Source of the DNA: an uncultured Mesonia sp.
Lineage (GTDB): Bacteria > Bacteroidota > Bacteroidia > Flavobacteriales > Flavobacteriaceae
Assembly: GCA_947494545.1 (NCBI GenBank)
Contig: CANLVH010000019.1
Coordinates: 1-43,119, forward strand
DNA length: 43,119 nucleotides
Reading direction: 5' to 3'
Positions within the stretch are counted from its first letter, which is position 1. The number at the start of each line of letters is the position of its first letter. The notes under the pieces were generated by a model. It ran no database searches. It was not told the origin of the DNA and saw only the letters and a program-made list of their open reading frames with translations. This document shows, one piece after another, positions 17,576-27,587 of the stretch. The translations under genes and the position numbers were made by a program.

Positions 17576-18429
17576 AATAATTGTTCTGCTCATTTTTTCT
17601 TGATAAAAAATCCTTCGTCTACGCTCAGGATAAACTAAACCAAAAAATCAAGAATAGTTAAGGAAATTTTCTTTGCTTCGATAGTATCGAAACAAAGAAA
17701 TCACTCGCTCTCTGCGCTGCATGCTTTTTTTCGCTATCGCGAAACGCACTTCCGCTTGTCACTCGTTATTTCTGAAACTATTCAGACATTTATTTACACT
17801 AAAATTCTCTTTGGTTTTGCTACGAAGACTAAAAGTAGGTCGTTTTTAAACTTGCTTTAAGCGTTCTTTGTGTTTTATAGTTTTTGGGTTTTGGTTAGTT
17901 CTTTTTTGATTTTCTGTCGGAGCCATTTTGGGGATAGTACTTCTACTGCGTTGCATGCTTTTTTTCGCTATCGCGAAACGCACTTCCGCTTGTCACTCGT
18001 TATTTCTGTAACTATTCAGACATTTATTTATACTAAAATTCTTTTTGGTTTTAGTACGAAAGTTAAAATTAGGTCGTTTTTAAACCAGTTTATAAATTTG
18101 AAATAACATAGGTGTTCTCTGTGTTTTTTTGTGGTTTTCATATCTTAAATAATTGTTCTGCTCATTTTTTCTTGATAAAAAACGAGCCAAAAAATCAAGA
18201 ATAGTTAAGGAAATTTTCTTTGTTTCGATAGTATCGAAACATAGAAATCACTCGCTCTCTGCGCTGCATGCTTTTTTTCGCTATCGCGAAACGCACTTCC
18301 GCTTGTCACTCGTTATTTCTGAAACTATTCAAACATTGATTTATATTGAAATTCTTTTTTGTTCATTACAAGACTAAAAGTAGGTTGTTTTTAAACTTGC
18401 TTTAAGTGTTCTTTGTGTTTTATAGTTTT
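17576..18429. repeat. Three diverged copies of a roughly 250-bp repeat with gene relics
   Basis: The block 'ttgttctgctcattttttcttgataaaaaa ... gctatcgcgaaacgc ... gttttatag' occurs in full or in part at about 17578-17880, 17951-18125 and 18158-18428. It includes hairpins such as TTTCGATA-GTATCGAAA and TTCGC-TATC-GCGAA. Between copies are fragments of the HIRAN 5' end and of the WYL 3' end. Short open frames here are not credible genes. Confidence 0.75.
17886..17954 (-). pseudogene. Fragment of a WYL regulator 3' end
   Basis: These 69 bp match 18450-18518, the last codons of the intact WYL gene, with four substitutions. The stop-proximal 20 bp are missing, and beyond 17954 the sequence switches to repeat DNA at a shared ctgcg-tgc word. 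It is a relic of a second copy, not a gene. Confidence 0.8.
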
Positions 18430-19344
18430 TCATAAATCATATTGTTTTAGGGTTTTGGTTAGTTCTTTTTTGATTTCTTGTCGGAGCCATTTTGGGGATA
18501 GGACTTCTACTGCGCTGCCCATTTTAAGAAGGTGCATTTTAAACTCGAAATTCGGGATTAAAAGATAGGAGATTTCTACCGCGCTGCTTGTTTCTTTCTC
18601 TAATTGCTGACTGTGGTGCAGGGGTAAGCTTTGTAAGTATTTGTATTGCTGACGGCTTAGTTTAAGCACTACTTTTTCTGCTCGTTCTGCAGCATCGTAA
18701 TTTAAGCCTACAATGCTATAGAATTTATCTAATTGCGGTTCAAAATCTTTTAAATTTATGTTGCAAACATCTTTTAGTTCTAATTTGCTAATTCGGTCTA
18801 AACCGAAAATACGTATCTTTTTATGACCAACAGGAACGCCTACGACATACCAACGGTTGGCATATTCTCTTATTTGCAACGGACAAATAGTATAATTTTT
18901 ATAGGTATTGTTGTGGTAGTTTTCGTGAATAAAACCAATACTTCTTTGTTGCTTTATGCCCAATAACAAAGGTTTGATGTATTGAATGCCCTTGAATTTT
19001 GAACTGTCTTCTAAAGCTACTTTTTCGCGTAGCAGATCAAAATCTTCCAAGCTTTCTTTAAACAATTCGCCAAGATGTACCAGCTCGACAAATTTAAAAA
19101 ACGATTGGATGCGTTTTTCATCTTTACGGTCAAGAATATAACCTTTTTTTGTAGGTTGATATTGTAAACCAATTCCGAACTCGGTTTCCAAAGCTTTAAA
19201 ATCGCGCTCTATCGTCCGGTTGGTGGTTACAATATCATAATCACGTTCCAAGCGTTCTACAAGTGTCTTCTTGGAAGCATAGGGATAGCTTTGCAATAAA
19301 TGAATTATTACTTCTAAGCGCTTTATGAGTTTATATCCTGCCAT
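18430..19344 (-). CDS. HTH-WYL transcriptional regulator
   Basis: This 304-residue protein has an N-terminal winged HTH (about 1-75, KKTLVERLERDY, NRTIERDFKALE) and a WYL ligand-binding domain (about 125-210, PLQIREYANRWYVVGV), followed by a C-terminal extension. WYL proteins sense nucleic-acid or nucleotide ligands and often repress defence genes, including CRISPR loci and BREX. It lies 2 kb upstream of cas9 on the same strand, so regulating the CRISPR locus is possible but unproven. The 5' 303 bp and about 60 bp of upstream DNA are duplicated at 36987-37350, and the 3' end is duplicated at 17886-17954. Confidence 0.93.
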   Translation of the reverse strand: MAGYKLIKRLEVIIHLLQSYPYASKKTLVERLERDYDIVTTNRTIERDFKALETEFGIGLQYQPTKKGYILDRKDEKRIQSFFKFVELVHLGELFKESLEDFDLLREKVALEDSSKFKGIQYIKPLLLGIKQQRSIGFIHENYHNNTYKNYTICPLQIREYANRWYVVGVPVGHKKIRIFGLDRISKLELKDVCNINLKDFEPQLDKFYSIVGLNYDAAERAEKVVLKLSRQQYKYLQSLPLHHSQQLEKETSSAVEISYLLIPNFEFKMHLLKMGSAVEVLSPKWLRQEIKKELTKTLKQYDL

Positions 19345-20124
19345 AGTTTTGCTGGTATTGGTACAAAGTAAAGTAAGGGGTTCGTCAAATGGTGTCGAAG
19401 GTAGGGAATTTTTTTTCGTTTTTTGTTTACGGTTGTTCGTTTAGCGTTTTGACAGTGAGCAGTATTCAGTGTTCACAGTTGGCGGGGATTAGTGGTTAGA
19501 GGTGAGAGGTGAGAGGTGTGTGGTGAGAGGTGAGAGGTTAGAGGTGTGTGGTGAGAATTTCAAATCTCAAATTAAGAATCCACCAGAAAATTGTCATTCT
19601 GGAAAAATCTGACAGCGGAAGATTTTATTCAGAATCTCTTGGTTGAGTGTTTTTAGTTTTTCGTTTCTTGTTTTTCGTTCAATGAAAATTTCAAATTTCA
19701 AATTTCAAAATGAGGAATTACAGATTGAAGATTACGTGTAGGTGGCAGAATTTTTTTTCAATATACAATTTACGCTATACAGTATTCAGTTGGCAGGGGT
19801 TAGTGGTTAGAGGTGAGAGGTGAGTGGTTAGAGGTGTATGGTGAGAATTTCAAATCTCAAATTAGGAAACCACCAGAGAGCTGTCATTCTGGAAAAATCT
19901 GACAGCGGAAGATTTTATTCAGAATCTCTTGGTTTAGCGTTTAGCGTTTTTCGTGATTCGTTTACTGATTAATTGGGGATTTGTGTATTGGTATATTCGA
20001 GTATTTGGGATTGGTTAATTTGTGATTCGTTTTTTGTTTTTTGTTGGTTGGTGTACTGGTTGACCCCCTTGTGTTCCCCCTAAAAGGGGGAAGGGTTTTT
20101 CTTTTCGCTCAACCTGCTATTTAT
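19345..20124. repeat. Intergenic repeats with a duplicated hairpin
   Basis: No gene is visible. Besides the 'ggtgagaggtg' and 'tttttcgttgag' words, a block from about ggtgagaatttcaaatctc to cagaatctcttggtt occurs twice, about 290 bp apart. Its core is a hairpin in which ATTCTG pairs with CAGAAT and AAAATCT with AGATTTT (19596-19635 and 19886-19925). At 20074-20092 TTCCCCCT-AAA-AGGGGGAA is a perfect 8-bp hairpin. A related word at about 21914 lies inside the next gene. Confidence 0.7.
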
Positions 20125-22068
20125 TTATTCTTTTATGAATTGTTTTGTGGTTTGTTGTCCGTTGGGTTGGGTTAGTTTTAAAAAGTATAGTCCTGGTGCC
20201 AGGTTGTTTATGTTTATTTTATTGGTAGTGGGGTAGGTGTTTTTTTGCAGGCTTTGTCCTGCCAAGTTATAAATAGTATAGGTTTTAAAAGTTTGGCCTT
20301 GACCGGGTTTTAGGTGCAAGCTGTTTGTAGCGGGGTTTGGATATAGGCGTAAGGTTTTTTGCAGCTTGTTATCGGCTACGGCCATATCATCGCAATTGCC
20401 ACCCCATTGTGCTATAAAAAAATCGGTATCGCCGCCTTGGGAATTGATGGGGGGCACTAGTGGGTGGTTGTCAAAAAGGCTACTGCCAAAATACCCGCCT
20501 GCAATAATATTGTTGTTGGTATCTACGGCTATGGAGGTAATTTGGTCGTTGGTACTGGATTGCTCCGGCATTTGTATAACCCCCAGGGCCTGTCCGGTAG
20601 CGGGGTCAAAGCGGAGGATAAAAGGGTCGGGTATATAGCCTTGACCAAGCGGGGCATCTATGTTGACCCCATCCCAGGTATTGCCCAAAAGACCAAGGCC
20701 CAGAAGTACCTCACCATCGCGAAAGGCAATGCTGCGGCCCGGGAAACGGGAGGCAATATCGGGGTTGGTGCCCCAAATAAGGTTCCCATCGCTGTCGAGC
20801 TTGATTAAAAAAGGGGCTTGCGGACTACTACCTATAGCCACGTCTTGGGTAAATTCATAGCCGGCAAAACTCTGCTCACCATTATCATTAGAGAGACCGG
20901 TTATATAGATATTACCCTGGTCGTCTAAACGCAGGTCACCCAGACTCCAATATAAAGCATTGGTTTGTTGTTGCTCTATGGGTTCGTGGTACCAGATAAC
21001 ATTGCCTTGGTTATCTACGGCCGCCAGATAAAAGGAGGCATCTGTATTGGCACCATAACCGTCTATGCTTAAACTTTCGCTACTGCGTTTGGTATCGGCT
21101 ATATAATAACGGTCTAAATTGGCATCGTATACCAATTGAAGGTCATACCAAGAAGAGATAGTTTCCATCTCAATAGGTATAAAGTCCAGTAAATTGCCAT
21201 CGGCATCGTACTTTACGATGACCGATTGCAACTCCCCTTCAGGGACAGTTAACTGGCCATTTAAGTGTGTACCCTGCCAAAAACGCATAAGGCTGTGGGT
21301 ACGTCCGTTGGGCTCTACGATAGTGCGTTGGTTAAAACCACCTACTGGAACGTTTGGTATACCCTCTGGCTCCCGCAACCATTGGAAATTACCTTCACTA
21401 TCATATTTGATTAAGTAAATTACCTTAAACATAGGGTCGGGGTTGCCATAGTTGGCGGTAGTGGTTTTGATGGTGTCGGTATCAAAATGTGGGGGAGGGG
21501 GTATCGCAGCGGTGGTGGAATAATTATATGTTTGGCCACTTACATACACATTGCCTTGAGCGTCTATACCGAGAGAGCAAGCGTAATCTGACGCTCCCCC
21601 ACCAATCATTTTATCCCAGCGCAGGTTACCCATACAATCTGTGGAGAAAACATAGGTGTCTTTTCTGTTATTGGTATGGTTGTAGGTGGAAAGGACCTGG
21701 CCATCGTAGGTTATTTCGTGGTTGCCTACCTCTGCTAAAAAATAATAATTGTTGTTGGCATCGGTGGCCACCTCTAAGATACGTTCGTAATTTTGCCCAT
21801 AGATGCCACTACCGTTTATATTGTATTGCCCGCCGCCGGCCTTGGCCCATTGCCAATCGGGGCTTTGTTGGGCGAATAGGGTGAGTGGGAGGAGGAATAG
21901 CAGTAGGAGGAGGCCCCCTTGTGTTCCCCCTAAAGGGAGAAGGGGTGGTTTGTTGGTTAATACATGTATTGGTTCAGCGTTTTTCGTTGAGCGTTTTTCG
22001 TTGGGCGTTTTTTGTGTATTTGAGAACCAGTAAACTGGGCTGTTTTTGTGGAATAGGTTAGGTTTCAT
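20125..22068 (-). CDS. Secreted beta-propeller-like protein with T9SS type A sorting domain
   Basis: This 647-residue protein carries a hydrophobic signal segment (LLLLLFLLPLTLFAQQ) at about residues 52-67. Recurrent strands follow (GNVYVSGQTYN, GNIYITGLSND, NNIIAGGYFG), typical of SBBP-type propellers. It ends in a T9SS type A domain (LRLYPNPATNSLHL ... GLYFLKL). The protein would be exported by Sec and moved to the cell surface by T9SS; the ligand is unknown. ATG 22068 is the only ATG before the signal segment, which leaves an unusually long n-region of about 50 residues. Part of that region (PPLLPLGGTQGG) is encoded by the same C-rich word found outside the gene at 20062-20098, so repeat sequence seems to have entered the 5' end. 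Confidence 0.85.
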   Translation of the reverse strand: MKPNLFHKNSPVYWFSNTQKTPNEKRSTKNAEPIHVLTNKPPLLPLGGTQGGLLLLLFLLPLTLFAQQSPDWQWAKAGGGQYNINGSGIYGQNYERILEVATDANNNYYFLAEVGNHEITYDGQVLSTYNHTNNRKDTYVFSTDCMGNLRWDKMIGGGASDYACSLGIDAQGNVYVSGQTYNYSTTAAIPPPPHFDTDTIKTTTANYGNPDPMFKVIYLIKYDSEGNFQWLREPEGIPNVPVGGFNQRTIVEPNGRTHSLMRFWQGTHLNGQLTVPEGELQSVIVKYDADGNLLDFIPIEMETISSWYDLQLVYDANLDRYYIADTKRSSESLSIDGYGANTDASFYLAAVDNQGNVIWYHEPIEQQQTNALYWSLGDLRLDDQGNIYITGLSNDNGEQSFAGYEFTQDVAIGSSPQAPFLIKLDSDGNLIWGTNPDIASRFPGRSIAFRDGEVLLGLGLLGNTWDGVNIDAPLGQGYIPDPFILRFDPATGQALGVIQMPEQSSTNDQITSIAVDTNNNIIAGGYFGSSLFDNHPLVPPINSQGGDTDFFIAQWGGNCDDMAVADNKLQKTLRLYPNPATNSLHLKPGQGQTFKTYTIYNLAGQSLQKNTYPTTNKININNLAPGLYFLKLTQPNGQQTTKQFIKE

Positions 22069-22082
22069 ACTTTAAAATTTAA

Positions 22083-22111
22083 AACGCAGCTGTTTTAGTA
22101 ACAGCTGCGTT
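22083..22111 (-). terminator. Terminator of the large PKD-protein gene
   Basis: AACGCAGCTGTT and AACAGCTGCGTT form a perfect 12-bp stem with a 5-nt loop, 9 bp after the stop codon at 22120. On the minus strand it is followed by TTAAATTTT. It separates the large gene from the next one, whose start is at 22068. Confidence 0.85.
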
Positions 22112-22119
22112 TGTTAGAC

Positions 22120-25100
22120 TTATTTTTTTATTAGTAATTTTTGGACAATGGGTTTGCCTTGGTGGTAAAAAACCAAGACATATTGCCCGGAAGCCAAACT
22201 ACCAAGGTTAAAGCGTTCTTGACCTTCTAGATTTTTGACCAGCTTACTACGGTGTAAGTTGCCGGCTAAATCGTAAATACGCAGTTCGCCACCTTGAAGG
22301 TTAGCATTGTTTTTTATCTTATAGTCTACCGTGGTTTCCTGATCTAACGGGTTTGGCGAAACCGTTAAGTTTATTTGGCTTTTGGCTTGTAGCGGAGGAA
22401 ATTCGAAAGTAGAATCGCTTTTACACAGAATTTTGCCACCTGCATAAGCGGTAACGCTAAATGCTTGTTGACCACCCAAAAAGCTTGGATCTGGGATAAA
22501 CTGGATTGGATTTGCCAAGAAATTATAAGTAGCGTTGGCCGGAATACTTATATGGGCAGGAATATAGGTGCCGTCCGGAGAACTTAGTACCAAGGTAATG
22601 TTATGGTTATACAGGTTGGTAATGGTGCCATAAATTTCGTAATATAAATAGGGCTTATCCTGCGCTAAACTAATCTTTTGTATATAATAATCTATATCAC
22701 ATACTCTATCACAGTAGCGACCAGTACCAATGGATAGCGGATTGGAGGTAAAACTACAAAATTCGTTTTCTAAGGTTAAGGTGCTCACGCCTTGGTAACC
22801 ATCTATAACAAAAGGCTCTACTTGACCCGGGAAAGTTTGTGAATTGTTATCCAGACTCCAGGTATAACTCTCAAATTCTGGTAAAGGCCCTATTATATAA
22901 GGGTTGTTTTTTACTCTTTTAGGGCAATATTGAAAACAGCCATCGGGAAAGATCCATATAAACTCTTCGGGTGATTTTGGAGCGGTAATTTGTGCTGTAC
23001 TGCTACAACCCGCCTCTCCCGGTTGGTAGCGCACTTGATAAGCACCGCCATGGGAAACGATAATTTCTTCGCCAATTTGACCGTTACTCCATGTAAAATA
23101 ACCAGGTGCCCCGGGAATAGCATCTACCGATAAACGGATACGATAGGGCGCACAGCTAAGGATTTCGTAGTCTACATTTAAATTATATTGGGGGTAAACC
23201 TGTATTGTAAAAAGTTTGTTGGCCGTGCAATTAGTAGTTATGTCGCGGTATTCTAGGCGGTAAAGATATTCGCCAGGGCTACCGGCCATGGTTTGATAAT
23301 TGACTTCTGGCCCCGGTAACCAATCTTGTACTAAAATATCGCCAGCTGTTTCTTGCAGCCATACCCTATACTCTGTGTTATCTGGCGAGAGGGTGCCGTT
23401 TATTTGTAAGTCTTCGCCACTACATAGCTCTCTTGTGGCCACAGCAGATAGATTTGGGGGGAGGGATTCGTTGATATAAATGGAATTTGTTTTTTTAAAG
23501 GCACAACCATTGGCGTCAAAAAGATGTAAGCTGTATTCGCCAAGCGCTGTAGCGGTATAGCTACTTGAACTGGCCCCGGGAATTTCTTGTTGGTTAAAAA
23601 ACCACTGATAATCTAAAGGATAATTCGTACCCGGTAATGGGGTATAAACTAATTCCGTCGTAGCCCCGGCACATAAAACCTCGCCATTTTGTGCATTGAT
23701 GTCTCCTTGGAAATAAGCTTCTATAACTTCTATACCGGAAATAGTATGCGTATCACTACAACCATAGGGGCCGGTAATTGTTAAAGAGATGGAATTATCC
23801 TGCGTTTGTACTAAAGAAGGGGTAATTGTCTGCAAGGTGTTGCTGCCACCATTAAACTCCCATAAGTAGGTGGCGCCGGGCTGGGGGTAATCTGGGGTTA
23901 AATAGACCGTGTCTTCTACACAATAGGACATTTGGGCAATGCTAAAATTAGCATTAGGGGTTTGCAGGTTTACAGTACTACTAACTTCACAAAGCGGGAA
24001 GCCCGGTTGCTGAATTTGCAATTTAAATTCGTAATTGCCCTGGGGCAAGGTAGCTTGGGCACTGTCAAAACTTTCTGCACCTAATGGCATCAAAGAGTTG
24101 GTATCTAAATTTAAAATTTCGTAAGTAACCTGTAGGCCATTATAATCAGGCAGGTATTCGGAATCGTTATAGAGGGTTACATTATATTGATTTGCCCCGT
24201 TGCAGGTAATGCTATAGTTTAAGGTAGCCTCATAGCCTACTTCTATGTCTATTAATTTGGAAACTACGCAATCGCCATACCGTGCAGCATATAGAAACCA
24301 ATAGGTACCCGGAATTGAAGTAGCATAGTTTCTAATTGTATTAGAGGGGCTGTTAGTAAAAGTAGCGTTGGTGTTAGTGAAATTTCCATATTTTTTCCAA
24401 ATAACTTCGTCAGGTGTACCGGTATGGCTGGCAGTAAGTTGAATATTTTGGCAGGATGCCCAATTTCCTGTAAAGCTTATACTTTCTCCTGAGTCGCACG
24501 CTATAGGATCGTCACAGTCTTGGGCGACCGGGATAGGTTGGGATTGTGTACTACAGCCATCTTGATTTGTTGCTATTACGTAATATTCACCAAAAGGTGG
24601 GTTGCTTAAACTCCCTAAGTTTAATACGGGGTTGGTTTCGCCCGGAATTGCTGAGCCATTTACATACCATTGAAAATCTAGCGCGGAGATATCGCCTTCT
24701 GCGTTTGCGGTAAAAATACTATTAATATCGTTTGGGTTGCAAAAAGAGTTGCCATTTTGTTGGGAAATATCGATAACCGGAGCAGGAAAAACCGTTATAT
24801 TGGCATTTGCTACTGCGGTATTACATGAGGAATTGGCAATACTTACCTCATAATTTAAGGTTAAATTATTATCTACCGGGTTAATAGCAATATCTGTGAA
24901 TATAAACTCTGTTGGCGAAATTACGGTACCGGTAAAATTTTGGCCGTTACCAAAAGCAAGATTTAGATCTTCGCTGCCATTTACCCCTGTTAGAGGAAAA
25001 GTACTATTAACTGTAATATCAAATTCTTCGCCTGCGCAAATACTATTAGGAGCATTTACTGTAAGACTTGGGGAAGGGGTAAGGCTAAAGTTGTAAGTAT

Positions 25101-27114
25101 CTATGATCACCATTTCTCCACAAACTTTTGCCAAAACTTCTATAGTACCTGAATCTACGGTGCTCCCAGCATTGGTATACACTTCATTGAATAAAACTGT
25201 TGCACTAGCAGAGCCTTGGCCTGCAGAGACACTACCTAATTCGGACGGATTTACCACCCATTCGTAGGCATCACTATCTAGATAGTTGATATTAAAATCT
25301 GATTCGGAACTAGCACAAAAACTTGCATCTGCCGGAGAATTGTTATCTACGTTGATTATTTCTTTCTGAACTGTTTTTTTCTCGATTGGCAGGTGAATAG
25401 GGGTGGAGGTACAAGTAGCATATTCCAAATTAACTAATTTAGCACTGAGGCTAAAAGGGCCACTAGAATACTGGTCAAAGACTACTGAAACATTTTCGCC
25501 GGTATTGGGCCCTAAGAAGGTGCCATTTTCTACTTCCCAGAGCACTTCAAAACCATCGGTTAGACCATTAAACGTATAGGTTTCTGCGCTTCCTGGACAA
25601 ATTTGTGTGGGACCGCTTATGCTGGCGCCAGTAATATTGGGAGTTTCAAATACGTCTACGTAGGATGATGCATTACAACCACTATCGGTTATAGCAGTTA
25701 TTTTATAGCGACCCGGGGTAATAAAAGTATGGTCTATAGCCGAAGCGTTGACAGTAGCCACAGTTTGGTCATTTTTTGTGATTGACCAGCATATATTGGT
25801 CTGGTTTTGGGTTAAACTAAAGGTTAAAGCCTCTCCTTCGCATATACTTTCAGGGTGGGGGGTTATTTCTAGACTTTCAGCAACTTTAAAGTTATATTCT
25901 GCTTTACCTCCACATTCTTGTAAGGTATTGGTGTATTGGGCTTTGAGTATATACTCTCCCGCCGGAAGGTTTTCTGTATCGATGGCTATTTCATTGCGTT
26001 GGTCTACCAAAATAACATTATCCGGGTATTGAACGGAAGCATTATCTAGGATAAACCATTCAATTTCTGTGGTTGGCCATTTTGGCAAGCTGTACCTGGA
26101 TTGTTCCCCTTGGCAAATAACAGGATCGCCGCCTTTTATTGTGGCTTGTTTGGTAACGACGGGAATACGTACCGACAACATATTATCACACGCTACTTCA
26201 CAATTTGATTGGTCAAAATAAATATAACCAAAACCATCTTCGTCTATATTATTCCATAAGACTTCAATCCACTCATTGCTTTGTTCAATAATTTGGCCAC
26301 CTTCTACTATCCATTTGTAATCCATACACTTAATTTCCACCATTTCTGAAAAGGGGTTTATTTCTAAGCTATAGGTCTCGGTAGCACCTTCACAAGTAAC
26401 TGTGGGGCAGCTAATTTCTAGGGAGGGTTTTAAAATTTTAACGTCCATCTTATAAGTGTCGGTACAATTACATTCATCGGTTACTGTTAGCGTAACGGTA
26501 TAGTTACCGGGGGAAGTGTATTCATGTTCCGGATCGCTCGCACTGGAATAATTACCGTCTCCAAAGTCCCATACACTTGATACGATTTGGCTACCATCTT
26601 GGGTAACCGATTGGTTTTCGAAATACACTGTGGTGTTACTACAGTAAATATGTTCTTCCGGATGCGTAGTTTCAAAATAAGCTTTTGGTTTAGGTTTAAC
26701 TGCCACGCATATACTTTGGTAGATTATTGTACCGTTTGCCAAGGTAATTTTGATAGTTACTTCAGCATTTTGCGTAGCGGTAGGCCATTTTATTTTTACG
26801 GAATCACCGGTATTATTAGGAGAAGTTATAAAACCTTCTGTGGTGCCCCAGTTTACAGATGCAACTTCATTTAAACTTGCGTCGTAAATCAAGTCAAAAG
26901 TTACTTCACTACCTTGACAAACATTAATACAATTGTTCGAGGAGATATCCTCCAACGGTATTTCTTTACGAATATCTTCGTAATTTAAACATCCTACTTC
27001 TGCATCCCAACGGATACTGAAGCCTTGCTGTGCAAATAAGGTGGTACTTGAGAAGAGCATTAGCCCGATCCAAAGTACGAACTGCAATTGGTTAGATTTA
27101 ATTGGCTTATACAT
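22120..27114 (-). CDS. Very large PKD/Ig-like surface protein with T9SS type A sorting domain
   Basis: This 1664-residue protein has a signal peptide (LWIGLMLFSSTTLFAQQ, about 14-30). A PKD domain lies near residues 165-230 (VWDFGDGNYSSAS ... YTVTLTV). Many Ig-like/PKD-like beta modules follow, each with phrases such as CEGEALTFSL, CAGEEFDITV, CAGATTELVY and CSGEDLQING. The C-terminal T9SS type A domain reads LTVSPNPLDQETTVDY ... GQYVLVFYHQG. Repeated CxGE-like starts suggest about ten modules, often with paired cysteines. Proteins of this kind act as adhesins or matrix-binding surface proteins; no enzymatic motif is seen. It has its own terminator. Confidence 0.9.
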   Translation of the reverse strand: MYKPIKSNQLQFVLWIGLMLFSSTTLFAQQGFSIRWDAEVGCLNYEDIRKEIPLEDISSNNCINVCQGSEVTFDLIYDASLNEVASVNWGTTEGFITSPNNTGDSVKIKWPTATQNAEVTIKITLANGTIIYQSICVAVKPKPKAYFETTHPEEHIYCSNTTVYFENQSVTQDGSQIVSSVWDFGDGNYSSASDPEHEYTSPGNYTVTLTVTDECNCTDTYKMDVKILKPSLEISCPTVTCEGATETYSLEINPFSEMVEIKCMDYKWIVEGGQIIEQSNEWIEVLWNNIDEDGFGYIYFDQSNCEVACDNMLSVRIPVVTKQATIKGGDPVICQGEQSRYSLPKWPTTEIEWFILDNASVQYPDNVILVDQRNEIAIDTENLPAGEYILKAQYTNTLQECGGKAEYNFKVAESLEITPHPESICEGEALTFSLTQNQTNICWSITKNDQTVATVNASAIDHTFITPGRYKITAITDSGCNASSYVDVFETPNITGASISGPTQICPGSAETYTFNGLTDGFEVLWEVENGTFLGPNTGENVSVVFDQYSSGPFSLSAKLVNLEYATCTSTPIHLPIEKKTVQKEIINVDNNSPADASFCASSESDFNINYLDSDAYEWVVNPSELGSVSAGQGSASATVLFNEVYTNAGSTVDSGTIEVLAKVCGEMVIIDTYNFSLTPSPSLTVNAPNSICAGEEFDITVNSTFPLTGVNGSEDLNLAFGNGQNFTGTVISPTEFIFTDIAINPVDNNLTLNYEVSIANSSCNTAVANANITVFPAPVIDISQQNGNSFCNPNDINSIFTANAEGDISALDFQWYVNGSAIPGETNPVLNLGSLSNPPFGEYYVIATNQDGCSTQSQPIPVAQDCDDPIACDSGESISFTGNWASCQNIQLTASHTGTPDEVIWKKYGNFTNTNATFTNSPSNTIRNYATSIPGTYWFLYAARYGDCVVSKLIDIEVGYEATLNYSITCNGANQYNVTLYNDSEYLPDYNGLQVTYEILNLDTNSLMPLGAESFDSAQATLPQGNYEFKLQIQQPGFPLCEVSSTVNLQTPNANFSIAQMSYCVEDTVYLTPDYPQPGATYLWEFNGGSNTLQTITPSLVQTQDNSISLTITGPYGCSDTHTISGIEVIEAYFQGDINAQNGEVLCAGATTELVYTPLPGTNYPLDYQWFFNQQEIPGASSSSYTATALGEYSLHLFDANGCAFKKTNSIYINESLPPNLSAVATRELCSGEDLQINGTLSPDNTEYRVWLQETAGDILVQDWLPGPEVNYQTMAGSPGEYLYRLEYRDITTNCTANKLFTIQVYPQYNLNVDYEILSCAPYRIRLSVDAIPGAPGYFTWSNGQIGEEIIVSHGGAYQVRYQPGEAGCSSTAQITAPKSPEEFIWIFPDGCFQYCPKRVKNNPYIIGPLPEFESYTWSLDNNSQTFPGQVEPFVIDGYQGVSTLTLENEFCSFTSNPLSIGTGRYCDRVCDIDYYIQKISLAQDKPYLYYEIYGTITNLYNHNITLVLSSPDGTYIPAHISIPANATYNFLANPIQFIPDPSFLGGQQAFSVTAYAGGKILCKSDSTFEFPPLQAKSQINLTVSPNPLDQETTVDYKIKNNANLQGGELRIYDLAGNLHRSKLVKNLEGQERFNLGSLASGQYVLVFYHQGKPIVQKLLIKK

Positions 27115-27587
27115 AATAGTTGGTTAAAATTTAGGTTGATATTAACATAAATTTTTAACAAATACAAGTTATAAACTATTTGTCAAAAGCTTAAAGTGCG
27201 GGAAATCAGTTAAAAAGCAGTATAGGACGGTATTGCATGCTAATTGTTAAACTTTAGTTAAAAAATTTGTATATGGATGTTATGATGGGAAATGTAAAAA
27301 AAGAATTTTAGAACTTTAGGCCTAGCACTTTTCCGACATTTCAGGATGTAACGAGTGCCTAATATGTCTGGTAAGAATTAAAATAAGAAATGAAAAATTT
27401 GGTAGGGGTAACCTATAATTGTTTCTGCTACGGTGGTAGAATTTAGTGGTACTAGCAACCAGCATAATTTTCCCGTTTTTGGGTGGGCTGGCACATTTAT
27501 TTATCTTTTAATGAATGGGAGAAGCGAGAATCAATTAAAAATGATCCAACCAAATCGAAATACTATACTAAATATTGATAGTAAACC
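27115..27587. other. Intergenic region, no gene seen
   Basis: This 473-bp stretch is AT-rich and contains the likely 5' leader of the large PKD gene. I see no RNA gene, clear repeat or convincing promoter. A rightward open frame at 27433-27648 is not credible, because it overlaps the next gene's 3' end and has no similarity that I recognise. Confidence 0.5.

Noticed and set aside
20074..20092. TTCCCCCT-AAA-AGGGGGAA hairpin as terminator of the T9SS gene at 20125
   Set aside because: On the minus strand no T run follows. The same C-rich word recurs inside the gene, so it is better seen as a repeat.
20366..21884. Several rightward open frames opposite the T9SS genes
   Set aside because: They are antisense shadows of the long minus-strand coding sequences, with no independent features.
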